Assembly (NCBI RefSeq): GCF_030272615.1
Contig: NC_081406.1
Location: forward strand, 188,588,391-188,652,390
Origin: Cryptomeria japonica
Taxonomy: Eukaryota; Streptophyta; Pinopsida; Cupressales; Cupressaceae
Length of the DNA stretch: 64,000 nt
Direction: 5' to 3'
The position numbers and the translations under genes are program-made. Under the pieces are notes generated by a model. The model saw only the letters and a program-made list of their open reading frames with translations, ran no database searches and was not told the origin of the DNA. Of this stretch, positions 11,611-23,666 are shown one piece after another; the first letter of the stretch is position 1; each line of letters starts with the position of its first letter.

Positions 11611-12714
11611 AGCTAATCTGCTGTGAAACTTGTGAATTCGACAATTTGAAATTTGAGTTTTCAATGTTTGTTTTATTTCAATGGATGAGATCTTGACTTG
11701 ACTTACAAACATAGAAATCAAATTATATTTTTGTCCCAAAGGACACATAAAGTGTATGTTCAAGAAGATTTAAAGAAAGCCTAATTTTTCATGGGTTTTG
11801 AACAGTTGAAAACACATCAATCAGTCTATCTTAAGGAGATTGTCTTCATTATTAATTCTTAGCCCACAACTTGGTACCCTGTCAGCTCACACAACCTTGT
11901 CACCCCCTAAAGGGCGCCCATGTTTTTGCCTTTGCGAGAGCTAGTGGAGTCCCATTATGAGCCTAGCAATAAGGTCTCAAAAGGAGAGTTCGCACATATG
12001 CTCAAGAGGGACATATGGTGAGTATCTTAAGGAGAGATTCTTTCCCCTCCATGCACTAAGAATTTAATATTGTTTGGAGGTAAACCGGGTAGTTTCATTG
12101 GAACTAGTAAGGGATTCATTCGACGCATTGGGGTATAAACTCAATTAAGAGGTCTCCTAGACTTGAAAACCAAGGTTTGATATACTCGAAGGTACGGAGG
12201 AGAGCTATTCCTGAGCACTGTCGTTGACTTGATTTTCATCAAATCATGTTTATTTTATAGTGGGTTGGAGTATTTGGCATTAGCCATTCTCACTTGGGTT
12301 GTTCCCCTCTCACTGACCTTAATGGCTTTGGCCTTATAGGCTCCTCGGGAGGGCAGGCCCACTAAAGATATGCACTATTGAAAGCAAAAGATGAGTCTGT
12401 CTTTCTGATTACCTAAGAAAGGTGAGAGAATACTCACCTATCATCAAAACACATAAGACATGTTTGTTAATTTCCATTGTAATTAGTCTATGTGCCTAAT
12501 TTAACAAAAATAAGTGCAAAATCTCGCGGCTGCAAACAAAGTTAGTAGTTTATATTGCATTCTTTGATGGCAAAATAGTTTATGACTCTGGTCTTTCACA
12601 ACGAAATAAGTACCTGCAAAACCAATAATCTGCAAACTAGGTTTAGGAAAATGACAGTCCAAAAGCAAAAATAAGGAATGCAACATACAATATTTATAAA
12701 ATCAATTAAAAACT

Positions 12715-12975
12715 GAAAATGCCATCAAATTGACCAAAAACACCATCATATGTGCCAAGAACGCTAGCAAATGGACCCAAAATGCTACTCTGCACACCAG
12801 AAATGTTGTTTTGCATATGAAAAAGGGTGTTCTGCACACCAAAAACGTTGTCAAATAGACCGAAAATGTTGGCAAATGTACCAAAAATGCCACAATAGAT
12901 ACCAAAAATGCTAAAGTACAGACTGAAAGTGCTAAAGTATAGAAAAATATGAAAGCAGAGTTGAGAAGTCTCCCA
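12715..12975. repeat. 21-bp minisatellite block 3 in the Tat leader
   Basis: Degenerate units like 'aatgttggcaaatgtaccaa' with a 21-base period. The minus strand reads as a hydrophobic seven-residue repeat (FLVHLxA). It is related in sequence to block 1, so the two probably come from one ancestral array. Confidence 0.75.
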
Positions 12976-13125
12976 AAAATGCCATTTGAGGTGTCAGAAT
13001 GCTACAAAAGAGTCCAAGAACGCGATTCAGGAGCCCAAGAGAGCTAATCTACACTCTGAAAGAGCTAATCAACCTATCAATGAAATTTTCTACAAGCAAA
13101 CTTGTTAAAGATCAAAGGGGATAGG

Positions 13126-13143
13126 CCCCATGGTGGGCGCCAA
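13126..13143 (-). promoter_or_regulatory. Primer-binding site of the Tat element
   Basis: On the minus strand, four bases after the LTR end, the text TGGCGCCCACCATGGGG begins. TGGCGCC is the start of the tRNA-complementary PBS used by many Tat/Ogre elements. Position and orientation fix the LTR boundary at 13148. Confidence 0.75.
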
Positions 13144-13147
13144 TTAA

Positions 13148-14158
13148 TGTGAAGCTAAAAATGTAGCATATAAGAAGGCATACACATATAATGAGATAAT
13201 AAAACATAAATGAAAAGCTTAATTGAAAACTAGATTAAAAATGCAAACCATAAGCCCTCCTTGAAATGTCCCATTTTCCTCTATTCTTGAGGACCTTGAA
13301 GGTGTTGGATTGATTGAATCTCAGCAGAGCAATGACCTCCAAAGTGGCAACTCAAGAATTGAGTAGTTACTTGATCATGATTGATTATGCAAATGATATA
13401 AAATGCATTGCTATGATTAATCCAAAATGCTAATTACTAGATGATTGAAATTAAAATTGCCTATAGTAATGATGCTAAAGCTATGAATGCAAAGGATCCT
13501 TATTGCTCCAAAATGAGGGGTATTTATAGGAATTCCAAGGCCAAAGCTGAGGTGGCAAGAATCAAAGGTCCAAATCTGATCTGAAGATATCAAGGGCCAA
13601 GATTGAGGAAGTTGGAGACAAGGTTGGAGGAAGAGACATTTGTCATCTCTGTGGTGAAAAGTGTCAAGGAGCCTTGCTCATGAGAGGGCAAGTGTCCAAG
13701 GAGAGAGACATGTGGAAAAAGTGCCATGTGTCTCAAGGGGAGAATATCCACACCATGGGAGGTTAGGATAAGGAAGTTAGAATGTGCAAGATAGGATAGG
13801 GTTAGTTAAACCCAAGGTTAGGTGGAATGGGTTAAGTTAGGGGATGGTTAGGTTAGGGGGTTAAAAGTTAGGATCCATGTGCTCATTTGAATTTAAAAAT
13901 TCAAATAATTTGGAAAATGATAATTAATCTCAAGAAACTTGAGCTTGTTAATTTTAATTAGGGATTAGAAGAATTGATTTATATGGGGGGACATTAATTA
14001 ATTTAGAATTAATTAATCAAAGGGGGATATGAAATGAAATATGTAAATATATCATGTAGATTTATTAGCTAGTAGATGAATAGAGAAATTAATCAAATTG
14101 CTTGTGAATTCAATTAATTGGGAAGGGGAATTAATAAAATAACTGCATATTTAATTAA
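13148..14158 (-). repeat. 5' LTR of the Tat element
   Basis: The minus-strand 3' end is ...CTTCACA at 13148. A TATA box reading TATAAATA lies at 13521-13528 (complement), in the phrase CCTATAAATACCCC, a typical RNA polymerase II promoter setting. The right end near 14158 abuts the truncated copia-1. About 1.0 kb remains and the true 5' terminus may be missing. Confidence 0.72.
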
Positions 14159-14406
14159 CTATCTTCAGACCATTTTTAGGTGTATACAAGTATTTCAGAA
14201 TCTTTGGTAGTAAATGCTATATCAAAAGAGATGATTCCATTGGAAAGTTTGATCCTATATGTGACGAAGGAATATTTCTTGGTTATTCTAATGAAAGTAA
14301 AGCATATAGATGTTATAACAAAAGATTGCAGAGAATTGTGGAGAGCACAAATGTAAAGGTGGATGAGTAGATCATAAGTCAAATCAGTTATGAGAAGGAA
14401 CCGACA

Positions 14407-15657
14407 GTGGTAAGGATCATAACTAAACCGGTAGCACCTGCACCAGAGCAGAATGTTGAAGCAATTACTCTGACAGTATCAGAACATTCAACAGTAACTA
14501 AAGATCAGGGCAGAGGAATAGAAAGTCAGAAGACTCCTAGGTATGTAAGGTTGAATCATTTAGAAGATCATATCATTGGAGACAAAAAAAAAGGAGTGAT
14601 GACAAAAAGATGGTTGGCAGCTAATGAGGTATGTTTAATTTCTCGAGTTGAATCGACATCAGTAATTGAAGCTTGTAAAGATGAATGTTGGATGAAAGCT
14701 ATGGAAGAAAAACTAGATTAGATAAAAAAGAATAACACATGGATTTTAGTTCCCCGACCTAAAAATAAGAATGTTATTGGAACTAAATGGGTTTTTAGGA
14801 ATAAATTGAATGAAGATGGACAAATTGTGAGGAATAAAGCTAGATTGGTTTGTAAAGGATATTCTTAAAAGGAAGGAATTGATTATGATGAAAGCTTTGC
14901 ACCGATAGCTAGGATTGAAGCTATGAGATTATTTGTTGCTTATGATGCACATAAGAACTACAAGGTTTATCAGATGGATGTCAAGTGTTCAATTCTGAAT
15001 GGAGATCTTGAAGAGGAAGTTTATATTGAGCAACCTGATAAATTTTCACTTTTAGATGACAAAAAAATGGTTTGCAGGTTAAAGAAAACTTTATATGGAT
15101 TGAAACAAGCCCCTAGAGCTTGGTATGCAAGACTGGATAAATATCTTTTGAAGCTTGGTTTCACTAAAGGTAATGCTGACAGTAATTTATATTATAAGGT
15201 CACTGATGATGACATATTGATTATTGAAGTCTTTGTTGATGATATCATTTTTGGAGGTGAAGATAAGTTTTGTATGAAATTCTCTAACAATATGAAGAAC
15301 GAATTTGAGATGTCTATGAGTGGGGAGATGAGATTTTTCTTAGGTTTGCAAATTACTCAAACTAATAAAAGTATTTTCATCTGTCAAACTAAGTATGCTA
15401 GAGAGTTGTTGAAGAAATTTGGTTTGGAAAATTCTAAACCAGTTGGTACACCTATGGTTACAAGTGAGAAATTGTCAAAGAATGATGCATCTACACCGGT
15501 AAATCCTACAAGGTACAAGTCTATGATTGGAGGTTTGTTATATCCGACTCAGAATATACTAGATATAATGAATGCAGTTTGTATTGTATCAAGATATCAG
15601 AGTGATCCTAGACAAAATCATGTGAGTGCGGTGAAAAGGATTTTTAGGTATTTGTAG
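14407..15657 (+). pseudogene. copia-1 reverse transcriptase
   Basis: One frame runs through this interval with in-frame stops at 14719 (TAG) and 14866 (TAA). It includes the lead-in 'TPRYVRLNHLEDHIIGDK', the RT core '[20 protein letters not shown]', '[20 protein letters not shown]' and the active-site box '[10 protein letters not shown]' (FVDD instead of YVDD). '[21 protein letters not shown]' completes the palm and thumb. Frame preservation over 1.25 kb with only two stops suggests moderate age. RNase H follows after another TAG at 15655. Confidence 0.9.
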
Positions 15658-16183
15658 GGAACAACGTAATATGGTTTGTGATATCCTAAAAATGATGACT
15701 TTACATTAAGTGCATATACAGATGTAGATTGGGATGGAGATGTTGATGACCGGAAGAGCACATTCGATGGAGATTTCTTTCTTGGAAAGAAACTTATTTC
15801 ATGGATCAACAAAAAGCATTCATGTACATCTTTATTTACTATTGAAGCTGAGTATGTTGTTGTTGCTACTAACTATACACAAGTTCTATGGATGAAGCAA
15901 ATTTTGAAGGATATAAAGGTGGATTGTAATGAACCAACAGTTATTCACTATGATAACTCTATTTCTATTGATATATCATAGAATCTAGTATTTCATTCTA
16001 AGACAAAGCACATATCTATCAAGTATAACTGTTGAAAGAAAAGGTGGAAGCAAATGAAGTCAAATTGGTTTATGTGAACACTAAAGAGAAGATTGCAAAC
16101 ATTTTCACTAAACCTTTGCCGAAAGAATCATTTGAGTACTTCAGAGATAGATTGGGGGTTTCTACCCCTCTAATAGAGACCTG
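15658..16183 (+). pseudogene. copia-1 RNase H and polyprotein C-terminus
   Basis: Contains 'YTDVDWDGDVDDRKSTF', the Copia RNase H catalytic region, then 'TIEAEYVVVATNYTQ', 'ILWMK'-like text and 'FHSKTKHI'. Stops and a frameshift occur near 15970-16030. The coding text ends at 16183 with 'STPLIET' and TGA. Confidence 0.83.
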
Positions 16184-16524
16184 AGTGATGTTGATTGGCA
16201 TTAGTTTGGCATGCATTTACAGAGCTACTATTCATTCCGGATTGACGTGGTGATGCTACTAAAGGGGAGTAGTCAACTATGTGGTTCAGTGGATTTATGA
16301 TCTATCTTTGATATTTATGCTAGATCTTTGGCATTGATGTCAAAGGGGGAGAGATATATGTGAGAAACAAAGCTTAACATAATATTAGTCAAAGGGGGAG
16401 TTTGGTTCAGAGCTTCATTGTAATATCATCTTATGGGAGAGTGTTGACTATCTTCCTTTGGCGGAGACTTGTTTGGCATTTCTCAGCACTTGGATGTTTT
16501 TCACATCTAGTGTTGCCATCAATG

Positions 16525-16537
16525 CCAAAGGGGAGAT
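16525..16537 (+). promoter_or_regulatory. Polypurine tract of copia-1
   Basis: 'ccaaaggggagat' directly precedes the LTR start TGTTAG at 16538. Related copies 'tcaaagggggagag' (about 16340) and 'tcaaagggggagtt' (about 16392) occur upstream. Confidence 0.85.
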
Positions 16538-17816
16538 TGTTAGAAATTTGGAGGCATTGATTATGTGTTGCATTGATGTTTTGTCATTGATGGCAACACT
16601 GACAGTTTTGGTTTTTTACCGGTTTTTCGGTTGGTTTCAATAGAGTGGTTGGCTTATGATATTGATCTGGTATGCTTCAGTATGCTTTGGTTTGTGGTAT
16701 TGGTTTGGATCTACCATTCATGCTATTCAGATGTGTATCATGATCAATTGGTTTGGGATTTGATGACTCAGATGCTATCATTTGTTCTAGTAAGCCTTTT
16801 GGTCACCAATAAGGGTTTTACTGATAGAGCTTTGTTGAAGATCTTTTGATGCACGTGATAAGTGTTGGTGCAGCTTCTAAATGACTTTTGGGATGTTGTT
16901 GGTTGTCTTGTTCATGTTCCTATTGATCGATGGTGTTGGATTTGGTTTATGGCGACCTATTTTGGGTCCGGTGTAATCTAGGTTATGGATCACTTTATGT
17001 AGTGTGTTGGAGGATGTTCCCGATGCGTTACCGATGGGATTTAATGATTGGTTTACATTATTTTCGGCCTAAGATGACTTGGTTGATCATTGGATTGTGG
17101 GTTTATGTTATGAATTTATTGTATTATCTTTTAGGTGGCCGACCTAATTGTTTAGGTCTTGGGTTGGTATAAATATGATGTAAGATCTCTTTGTAGATCA
17201 TGGGCATATATGTATGGACTTAAGGGATTATGGGATATATGATTATCTATGTGCAAATAATGTTGTAATCATATGTAGAGGTTTTGGTTGATCATAGGTG
17301 ATCGAATTGGGTTTGTAAGAGAGGTTTAAGGCCTCCGATATTGAGCTTAACTGGAACTGTACTCAGGCATAGGCAATGCTATACTTGCAGTTCAATCTTC
17401 ATTTCAGATTGTAGTCTAATGTTTTCTATAGTCAGTGAGGCTCCTTTTGTGATGAACAGTGCACTCTAGGCTGTTGGCCTTCCTGCATGTGTAGGCCCCT
17501 TCATATTGTAATCACATACTTACTGCTGAAGTATTATTTGACTATGGGTAGGCTTCCCACCGTGGTTTTTCCCTTTATCAAGTTTTCCACGCACAAATCT
17601 TGGTGCTATGTGTTCTGGATGGATGGTAACTGTTATGTGATTTATTTTTATGTTTAATTTCTATATCTATTATTCCGGTATTTGGTTTATGTATTTCAGT
17701 ATTGAGTTTATGTATTCTGGTATTAAGGAATTGAATGCTTAAAGTTCAATAATCTGGTGACAATTGATTCACACCCCCCTTCTCAGTTGTCCTCTGGTTA
17801 TCTGAGTTGTCTAACA
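16538..17816 (+). repeat. 3' LTR of copia-1
   Basis: 1,279 bp with ends TGTTAG...CTAACA. A TATA box TATAAATA lies at 17168-17175. Near the 3' end it has the shared 'gattcacacccccctt' run. No PBS follows, as expected for a 3' LTR. Confidence 0.9.
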
Positions 17817-18300
17817 CTATCTTCCCCTTGTCACAAGGCTAGGTCTTCTAATATGGGACCGCATTCCCTTTAAATCTAAGCTCTTCATCTCACTTTTGAT
17901 CTTATGTGTCCATTGCTAAGCCCTAAACTCTATAAATTGAGCCCTTATCTCTTATCAATCGACCCACTTTTCATCATAGCGTTATGTTGCCATTTTGGTT
18001 GCATATCCATAATCCATTTATCATAACACCCTCATCATGTCAGAATCCTTATCCACACATCCTTACTTTGTTATGTGATTGTGAGAGCGATCCACATTCA
18101 ACATCATCCATCTCTCAAAATCTTCATTTGTCAAACTCGGAACATCGGGGTTGTGAAGAGGAGGAAAAGAAAGAGTATATTAGCAATGGGAGCATCATGA
18201 GAGAGTTTGTCTTTTCATTCATGTCTCATTATGATTTTATTTTAGTCTTTCTTGATATCTCGTTTTAAATAGTTTGATTTGTGAACTAATCCTATAACTA
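17817..18300 (+). repeat. Element X, remnant of the left LTR
   Basis: This stretch is closely similar to 43785-44305, in the same orientation, including 'tctaatatgggac', 'cttttgatctta', the TATA box at 17931-17938 in 'ctctataaattgag', and 'tctttcttgatatctcgtt'. Two direct copies 26 kb apart enclosing a gag-like interior are best read as the two LTRs of one element. The left part was lost where copia-1 sits. Confidence 0.75.
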
Positions 18301-19687
18301 TTTAATGGTGAAATGTCCATGAGTATTCATATGTTATAATGGATCCATTCGGATTCTACCCTTCCTATTTCCAAAGCTATGAATCTGTTGGATTGACTTT
18401 TATTTTGAACATTACAAGTTTCTTGTTTATCTACTAATATGTTGTTTAACTGTTATAGTTGTTGATTCATTGTCATAGTCAAGATATAATTGCTTACATC
18501 TCTCTTATGCTACGCTAGGACATATATCCTGTATGATTTGTGGAGAATTTTACATTCAGATTACTTGTACCTTGACAAGTGATTTGAACGATTCCCTGCA
18601 ATTTTTCTTGAAAGGTTTGCATGCCATTCCTGTGCTTTCCACGCTTTGCATAGCTGTCGACTTGGGTTGATTGCATTTGTTTGAAATATTTTTAGCCCCT
18701 TTTCATCGCATACCTTGCAATATTTGTTTGCCTTGATATTACATCTCTTTGAGGAATTTTGTTAAATAGTCCATTAGCGTTGTTTGTGCTTCCAAATTTT
18801 GGGAGACATTAATAGATAATTAAGCTTTACGCCTACCAAATTAATATATGCACAGTGTGTTCTCAAGTTCTGATAACATATATACATCAACATTGGAGGT
18901 ATAGATAGAGCTGCTATAGGTAGCATACAAAAATCTACCTATCTTTGATATATACACAAATACTCATCATGCTCACGGTTCATACACAAACCCACGAGCT
19001 TTCCTTCACAGAAGTCTTTTTTTTTAAACTTTAAAACAAATCCATATTGACGTGAAAGAAAAAAAAAATTCCTCTTTTGTTATGAATGTTTAAATCTTCT
19101 CTCATAATAAATCTACCCTTCATGAATTAATCAATTTGCAGAGGTGCTTTTATATGATGTAATGTGTAATATGTAGTTGGCTGCGTATTCCATAGGTGTG
19201 GGGTTTCAACTTCAAAATTTTGGAAGGCAGTAATTTTCCTGCTTTTAAAACATCAAAATCTTCTTTTGAAATCACTAAATCTGCCCACTTGATCACATTG
19301 GTTTAAAGTAGAATCTTGTCAATCTTGGCTAAGCTCCAAAAAATTTTATACAATGGGAAGTGAAGGTGGAGATTGGGTTATTGTCTCCTTTCGGTTGTTT
19401 GGCATTATTCTCCTTTATCTATGGATTTGGGCCTTAGGTACCTTGCGTATATAAAGGACACCCCCTAGTTGAGCCCATGAAGCCTAGTTGAAACTCTTTA
19501 GCCATCTTTTCTTGTGGTGCCTTGTGTATACAAGGATTAATAATCCCACATGTGTAGGCTTGTTGGTGTGTCTTATGTGTTTGAATGTCTACACCACCTT
19601 CCCCACTTGAAACCAAAAGGGGACACAAATCCAAATTGAGCCATAAGATTTTGTATTTTGCATAATTTCATTGTGTTTTCATATTAA
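18301..19687 (+). other. Rest of the left LTR and leader of element X
   Basis: No gene seen. The text after 18300 continues like an LTR/U5 and leader but I could not place its end or a PBS. A partial repeat occurs: 'ttgtggtgccttg' near 19513 resembles 'ttgtggtgccttg' near 42351, inside the right part of X. Confidence 0.35.
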
Positions 19688-20464
19688 GTGAAAAACTCAA
19701 GTCCAAAAATAAAAAATAAAAATAAAAAACTCATAAAAATCAAAACATTTCAAAAAAAAAAAAAAAGTTCTTTGTTTATGTCTAGGTGTCCTCCAAATCA
19801 AATCTTCCATCTGTCAACCCTCCTAATCATTCTTCTCCATCTTAATCTCTTCATTCCTAATCATCACAACTATCATCTCCTAATAAATCCTAATCATTCT
19901 TCCAATCATAACCATTCTTAGTCCATCCCTAATCCATCCACAATCTTCCATTTAGGAACTAATCCTTATAAATTTTCTTCATCCAATCAAGGTTCGCATG
20001 CTCATTTTCTAACCATCGTCTTCCAAATCCAACCTTCCATGCTTCATGTGGACTTAGTACACTCAACCAAAATTGACCTTATAATCCAAATTTATCAAAT
20101 CAAATCCAATCATCATCATCCCTAAACCAAGATCAAAACTTTGCAAAAGTTAATCTAGATCTTTCCATTCTTTGAAAATCCTTAATTAGCATAGTGCTTG
20201 AGACAATATCTATCTCAAGTATTGTTCCTAATTATCTTTAATCTTTGAGGTTGATTAAAACCCTTATCCACGTCCAACCTTACTTAGGAACACAATTCTG
20301 TCCTGAGTTAGCAAAGACCCAATCAAATCCTATCTTAATCAAATGATCTAGATTCAACCTAGCTAGGTTTTTACCTTGCTTTATAGCTAAGTCATTGATC
20401 CCTACATCCTATCTAATCTTGCTTGGAAACTTTGTCTATCCCAAGTGAGAAAAAGTTGTCATCC

Positions 20465-20560
20465 AATCCAATCCAACCTAATTGTAATCAAAGGATCATG
20501 GTTCAATCCAATCCAACCTAATCCTAATCAAAGGATCAAGGTTCAATCCAAATCCAACCA
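20465..20560. repeat. About 40-bp tandem duplication
   Basis: 'caatccaatccaacctaat' followed by 'aatcaaaggatca' occurs twice in succession, with a third partial copy ('caatccaaatccaacc'). It lies in the non-coding leader of element X. Confidence 0.75.
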
Positions 20561-20699
20561 TCAAATCCTACCCTAAGGTTTGATCTTTTTCCAATCAAAG
20601 CACTAAGTCCTAATTCCATATCCCATATCCATTCATCTAGCATTTCCACCTCCAACCATCTTTCCTCTCTTTCCATTTTGCAGTCACCCTTGCATAGTC

Positions 20700-21224
20700 T
20701 TGACCCAAGCCCAAAAGAAAAAGATGGCTGCCCAAAGAGCCGAACTTCTCGATCTCAATCCTCATCAAAGACCTCCAAACCAAATCCAAAACCCAAATAT
20801 CAGAGCTTGGTATGAGCAAATGCTTATGGAAGTTCAAGGATCACCCTATCAATCACACCCATCCAACACATACACGCCTCAAAGTTATCCAAATCCACCT
20901 CAACCAATTATATCCAATACCAATTCATCCTGCATTCCTTATCCTTCCTCTACCTTTGACAAGATAAATTCATCGTATCCCTCATCCATGTGCCCATCTT
21001 ATCCCTCACAAACATACCCCTCCCATCTAGTATATATACCTTCATCTTCTCCCCCATCCACAACCCAAGTGCTCAACCTAGGCAAGGAGATCGAAGACCT
21101 GAGACACATGATCAATGACCTAACAAAAGGGACTCTCAAGAATACTTACATATCCCTATCCCCATCTTTTGTATGCCTCCACTTCCCATCCAATTCCCTT
21201 ACACTACCATCCTCCAAACCATAA
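20700..21224 (+). pseudogene. Element X gag-like N-terminal region, Pro/Ser/Tyr-rich
   Basis: The 174-codon frame has a basic start ('MTQAQKKKMAAQRAELL'), 'NIRAWYEQMLMEVQGSP', a long Pro/Ser/Tyr-rich spacer, and a short helical segment 'LGKEIEDLRHMINDLTKGT'. That layout (spacer then a GKEIEDLR helix) resembles the N-terminus of Gypsy gag proteins with Pro-rich spacers, but I cannot name a Pfam domain. Downstream frames degrade into Pro/His/Asn repeats, so the protein is not intact. Confidence 0.5.
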
Positions 21225-21405
21225 TCCTAATCCCCTTCATACCCCTAATCCTCCATTTAATCCAAATCCCCTTCATAATCCTACTCCTCCACCTAATCCC
21301 CTAATCCATACTCCCAATCTTCCATCTAATCCCAAACATCCACATAATCCTCATCATCCCCATCCTCCAAGTCATTTCTTCATAATTTTATACAAGAAAT
21401 TCTAG
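21165..21405 (+). repeat. Degenerate Pro/Asn-codon repeat in element X
   Basis: 'cctaatccccttcataatcc' type units recur at roughly 30-base spacing and read as NPxPLHNPxPP. It continues the Pro-rich spacer in another frame. Simple-sequence expansion is the likely origin. Confidence 0.6.
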
Positions 21406-22009
21406 CATAAGAGACAAAATTCCCACCTCAAAATAAAGTTTCCCAATCTCCCCAAGTCATACATCCACCTTCATCTCCTCCAAACCAAGAAGAACCCCAT
21501 TCCCCTAAGCGTCATGATGCTCCCATCCCCCATCCACCCAAGTTGAAGAATCCATACCTTCCTCCATTATATCATCCCCACAACCCCAAACATGTCAAGA
21601 GCTTGTTCCAAAGCATGCTAGCATATATTCCTCTCCACTTCATGATCAAAGAATTCCTACATCTCATGATGCCACTCTATCTCAAAATCCAAGTCTAACC
21701 TCCACCCCATTGCATAATTACCTTCCATCTCAAGATCCAATCATCCCTCCCACTCCACCACATGTTCCCATCCCAAGTCAAGATCAAAGTAATCCCTCAT
21801 CTCCATGTCATGATACCAATCCATCTCATGCTCCTAATATTCCTCGTGATCCTACACATGATCCTAATCCTTGACATGATCTTAGTCCTCCACGAGATCC
21901 CATCATTCATATTCAATCTATCCATGAATCCCATACCTATCATCTTGGCTCTTCCACCTTCATTCATTATGGTTTCCTCCAAGAGATCACAATCCCTTTC
22001 ACATCCCAT

Positions 22010-22210
22010 CCCCCTGAAAATGGACTCACATCTTGTTTCCAAAATAATAAGTATCATATTGGAAAAATAATTTGTGAAAAAATGAATTATCAAGGCAAAG
22101 GGTTAGGCCTCCATGAACAAGGCACATTGGAACCCCTTCAAGTCAAAGAAAATGAAAGTTCACATGACCCTGGCTACAAAGCTCATGCTCAAGATGTTGG
22201 TATATCTTCC
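22010..22210 (+). pseudogene. Element X G-patch remnant
   Basis: Around the ATG at 22082 the text 'MNYQGKGLGLHEQGTLEPL' matches a G-patch core (MGYxGxGLG...QG...P), followed by 'HDPGYKA'. It supports a Gypsy origin for element X. No protease or RT flanks it. Confidence 0.6.
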
Positions 22211-22239
22211 ATTCCTCCTAAATCCAAAATCCCTTCGTA

Positions 22240-22450
22240 TAAATCAAAGTCACACCATCCCCCATCTTTCACATCTATTTTGAGTCGTTACGTCCAAAAT
22301 TCCATTCCTTCAGCATCCACATCCCTTTTGGACTCATGTCCAAAAGTCTATTCCTTTCGCATCCACATCCATTTTGGGTCCTTATGTTCCAAAGCAAAAC
22401 CCTTCATCCCTTCCATCCATCTTGGGTCCTTAAATCCCTCCATCCACCAC
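22240..22450 (+). repeat. About 60-bp degenerate tandem repeat
   Basis: Units with 'cacatccattttgggtcc' and 'ttatgtccaaaattcc' repeat three to four times. The same unit resumes at 31380-31500 on the far side of element A, which confirms that A split one repeat array. Confidence 0.72.
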
Positions 22451-22844
22451 TCCATCACCTCAAATGATCCCTAAGAATGATCAACAAAGGCACACATCCT
22501 TTAATTCCTTCACACACTCTCCTCCCTCCATCATCCCATCCATAGAATCTCCAAGTCATTCATCCTTATGCACCCATACCATTTCTATTGGAAGCAATTT
22601 GCATGCCAAATATCAAATGCATAAAGTCAAAAATCCACAAAATTCCAAGGATCAACATGTCCCCTCAAAAAGACATTCTCAAGAAAAGAAAAATATGATC
22701 CAAAAGAAGGAGAAATCCAAAAGCCCACAAAGGCCCAAAAAGAAAATAAAAAACTATGTGGATTCCCAAGCAACTCATAGAAGAAATGTATCTCAAAGTA
22801 AAATCCAAATTGGGATCCAAACTTTTTAATCCAAAAGCTCCATC

Positions 22845-23664
22845 TATTGGCATTCTACACTCATATGAGAATGGTTGATGTTGTCATTGTTGACAACCAG
22901 CTAGTAACAAGATCTACAGGTTCACTGGCAACATAGACATCATCTACCAGCACCAACAGGCACAACAAGTTCATTCATTAGCATCTAGTTTACACCGGCA
23001 ATAAAGCATACCGACACTAAGGCCGACATAAGACACATTTTGTTTATATGAATTGAATTGTAATGTAATTAATTATTTGTAAGCCGACATGATGTATTGT
23101 AAAGACTCATATATGTATGAGATCTTATAGGTCATTTTGATATGAGAAAATATACATAATAGAAGAAAGGCGATTATGCAATAGATCATAGAAGATAGAT
23201 TATGTGAGCGAATATCATTCGCCGACAGGTTTTTGGTTAAGGTTTCTGACTAAGCTTTAACCGGTACTGAATCAAGCATTGCTGATGCTATTTTGAGCAG
23301 TACATTGTCTTGGATTTAATTATCCATTTTGTAGTCAGTGAGACTCTTTCATTGAGCAGTGCACTTTAGGTTGTTGGCCTTCCTGCATGTGCAAGCCCCT
23401 ATTGTAAGTAATATTTATTCATATTGGCCAATGAGTAAATATTGTGTGTCACAAATCCCACCAAGGTTTTTCCTTTACTAGGTTTCCTCGCCAAAATATC
23501 TTGTGTTATAGTGTGCATTAATGTTGTCTTTGTTATTTCTCTTTGCTTCATTATTACTTGTTTACTAAGAAAAGCTATAAATAAGTTCAAATATTCCATT
23601 AACCATCTAGACACTAATTCACCCCCCCCTCTCACTATCTTTGGGACTGTCATTGCATCTAACA
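22845..23664 (+). repeat. 5' LTR of element A
   Basis: 820 bp, starting TATTGGCATTC (first dinucleotide mutated from TG) and ending ...GCATCTAACA. Contains a TATA-like 'catatatg' near 23110 and the 'caccccccc' run at about 23621-23630. The PBS follows after one base. Confidence 0.92.
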
Positions 23665-23666
23665 AT

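Larger units (their letters stand above)
10184..13125 (-). other. Long 5' leader of the Tat element
   Basis: About 2.9 kb between PBS and gag without a convincing gene. It holds three blocks of 21-bp minisatellites, listed separately. Between them are ordinary sequences such as 11780-12450, which has no long frame. Long leaders are usual for Tat/Ogre-type elements. Confidence 0.6.
682..14158 (-). mobile_element. Ty3/Gypsy Tat-type retrotransposon, decayed, 3' LTR not seen
   Basis: Read on the minus strand the order is LTR (13148-14158), PBS, long leader, gag, protease, G-patch, RT, RNase H, second RNase H, integrase, then a long 3' non-coding tail. The second RNase H and the CHHC-type gag knuckle are hallmarks of the Tat lineage of plant Gypsy elements. 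Coding frames are broken by stops and indels, so it is not autonomous now. Its 3' LTR is not recognisable and probably lies left of the window. The solo LTR at 1302-2362 is nested in its 3' tail. Confidence 0.88.
14164..17816 (+). mobile_element. copia-1: 5'-truncated Ty1/Copia element
   Basis: It begins abruptly inside the pol gene, just downstream of the integrase core ('FRIFGSKCYIKRDDSIG'), and continues through RT, RNase H, PPT and a full 3' LTR. The 5' LTR, gag, protease and integrase core are absent. The 8 bases 'ctatcttc' occur at 14159-14166 and again directly after the LTR at 17817-17824; whether these are remnants of a TSD is unclear given the truncation. Confidence 0.87.

Noticed and set aside
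13790-13870. GGTTAGG-rich stretch resembling telomere repeats
   Set aside because: Units are irregular and do not follow the plant TTTAGGG period; the stretch lies within the Tat LTR upstream (on the plus strand, right) of its TATA box.
14159-14166. TSD ctatc for copia-1
   Set aside because: The right copy is directly after the LTR, but the left copy adjoins a truncated interior and not an LTR start, so it cannot be a proven target duplication.
19688-19921. Lys-rich 77-codon frame
   Set aside because: Encoded by an A-rich simple sequence ('aaaaataaaaaataaaaat' type); no supporting motif.
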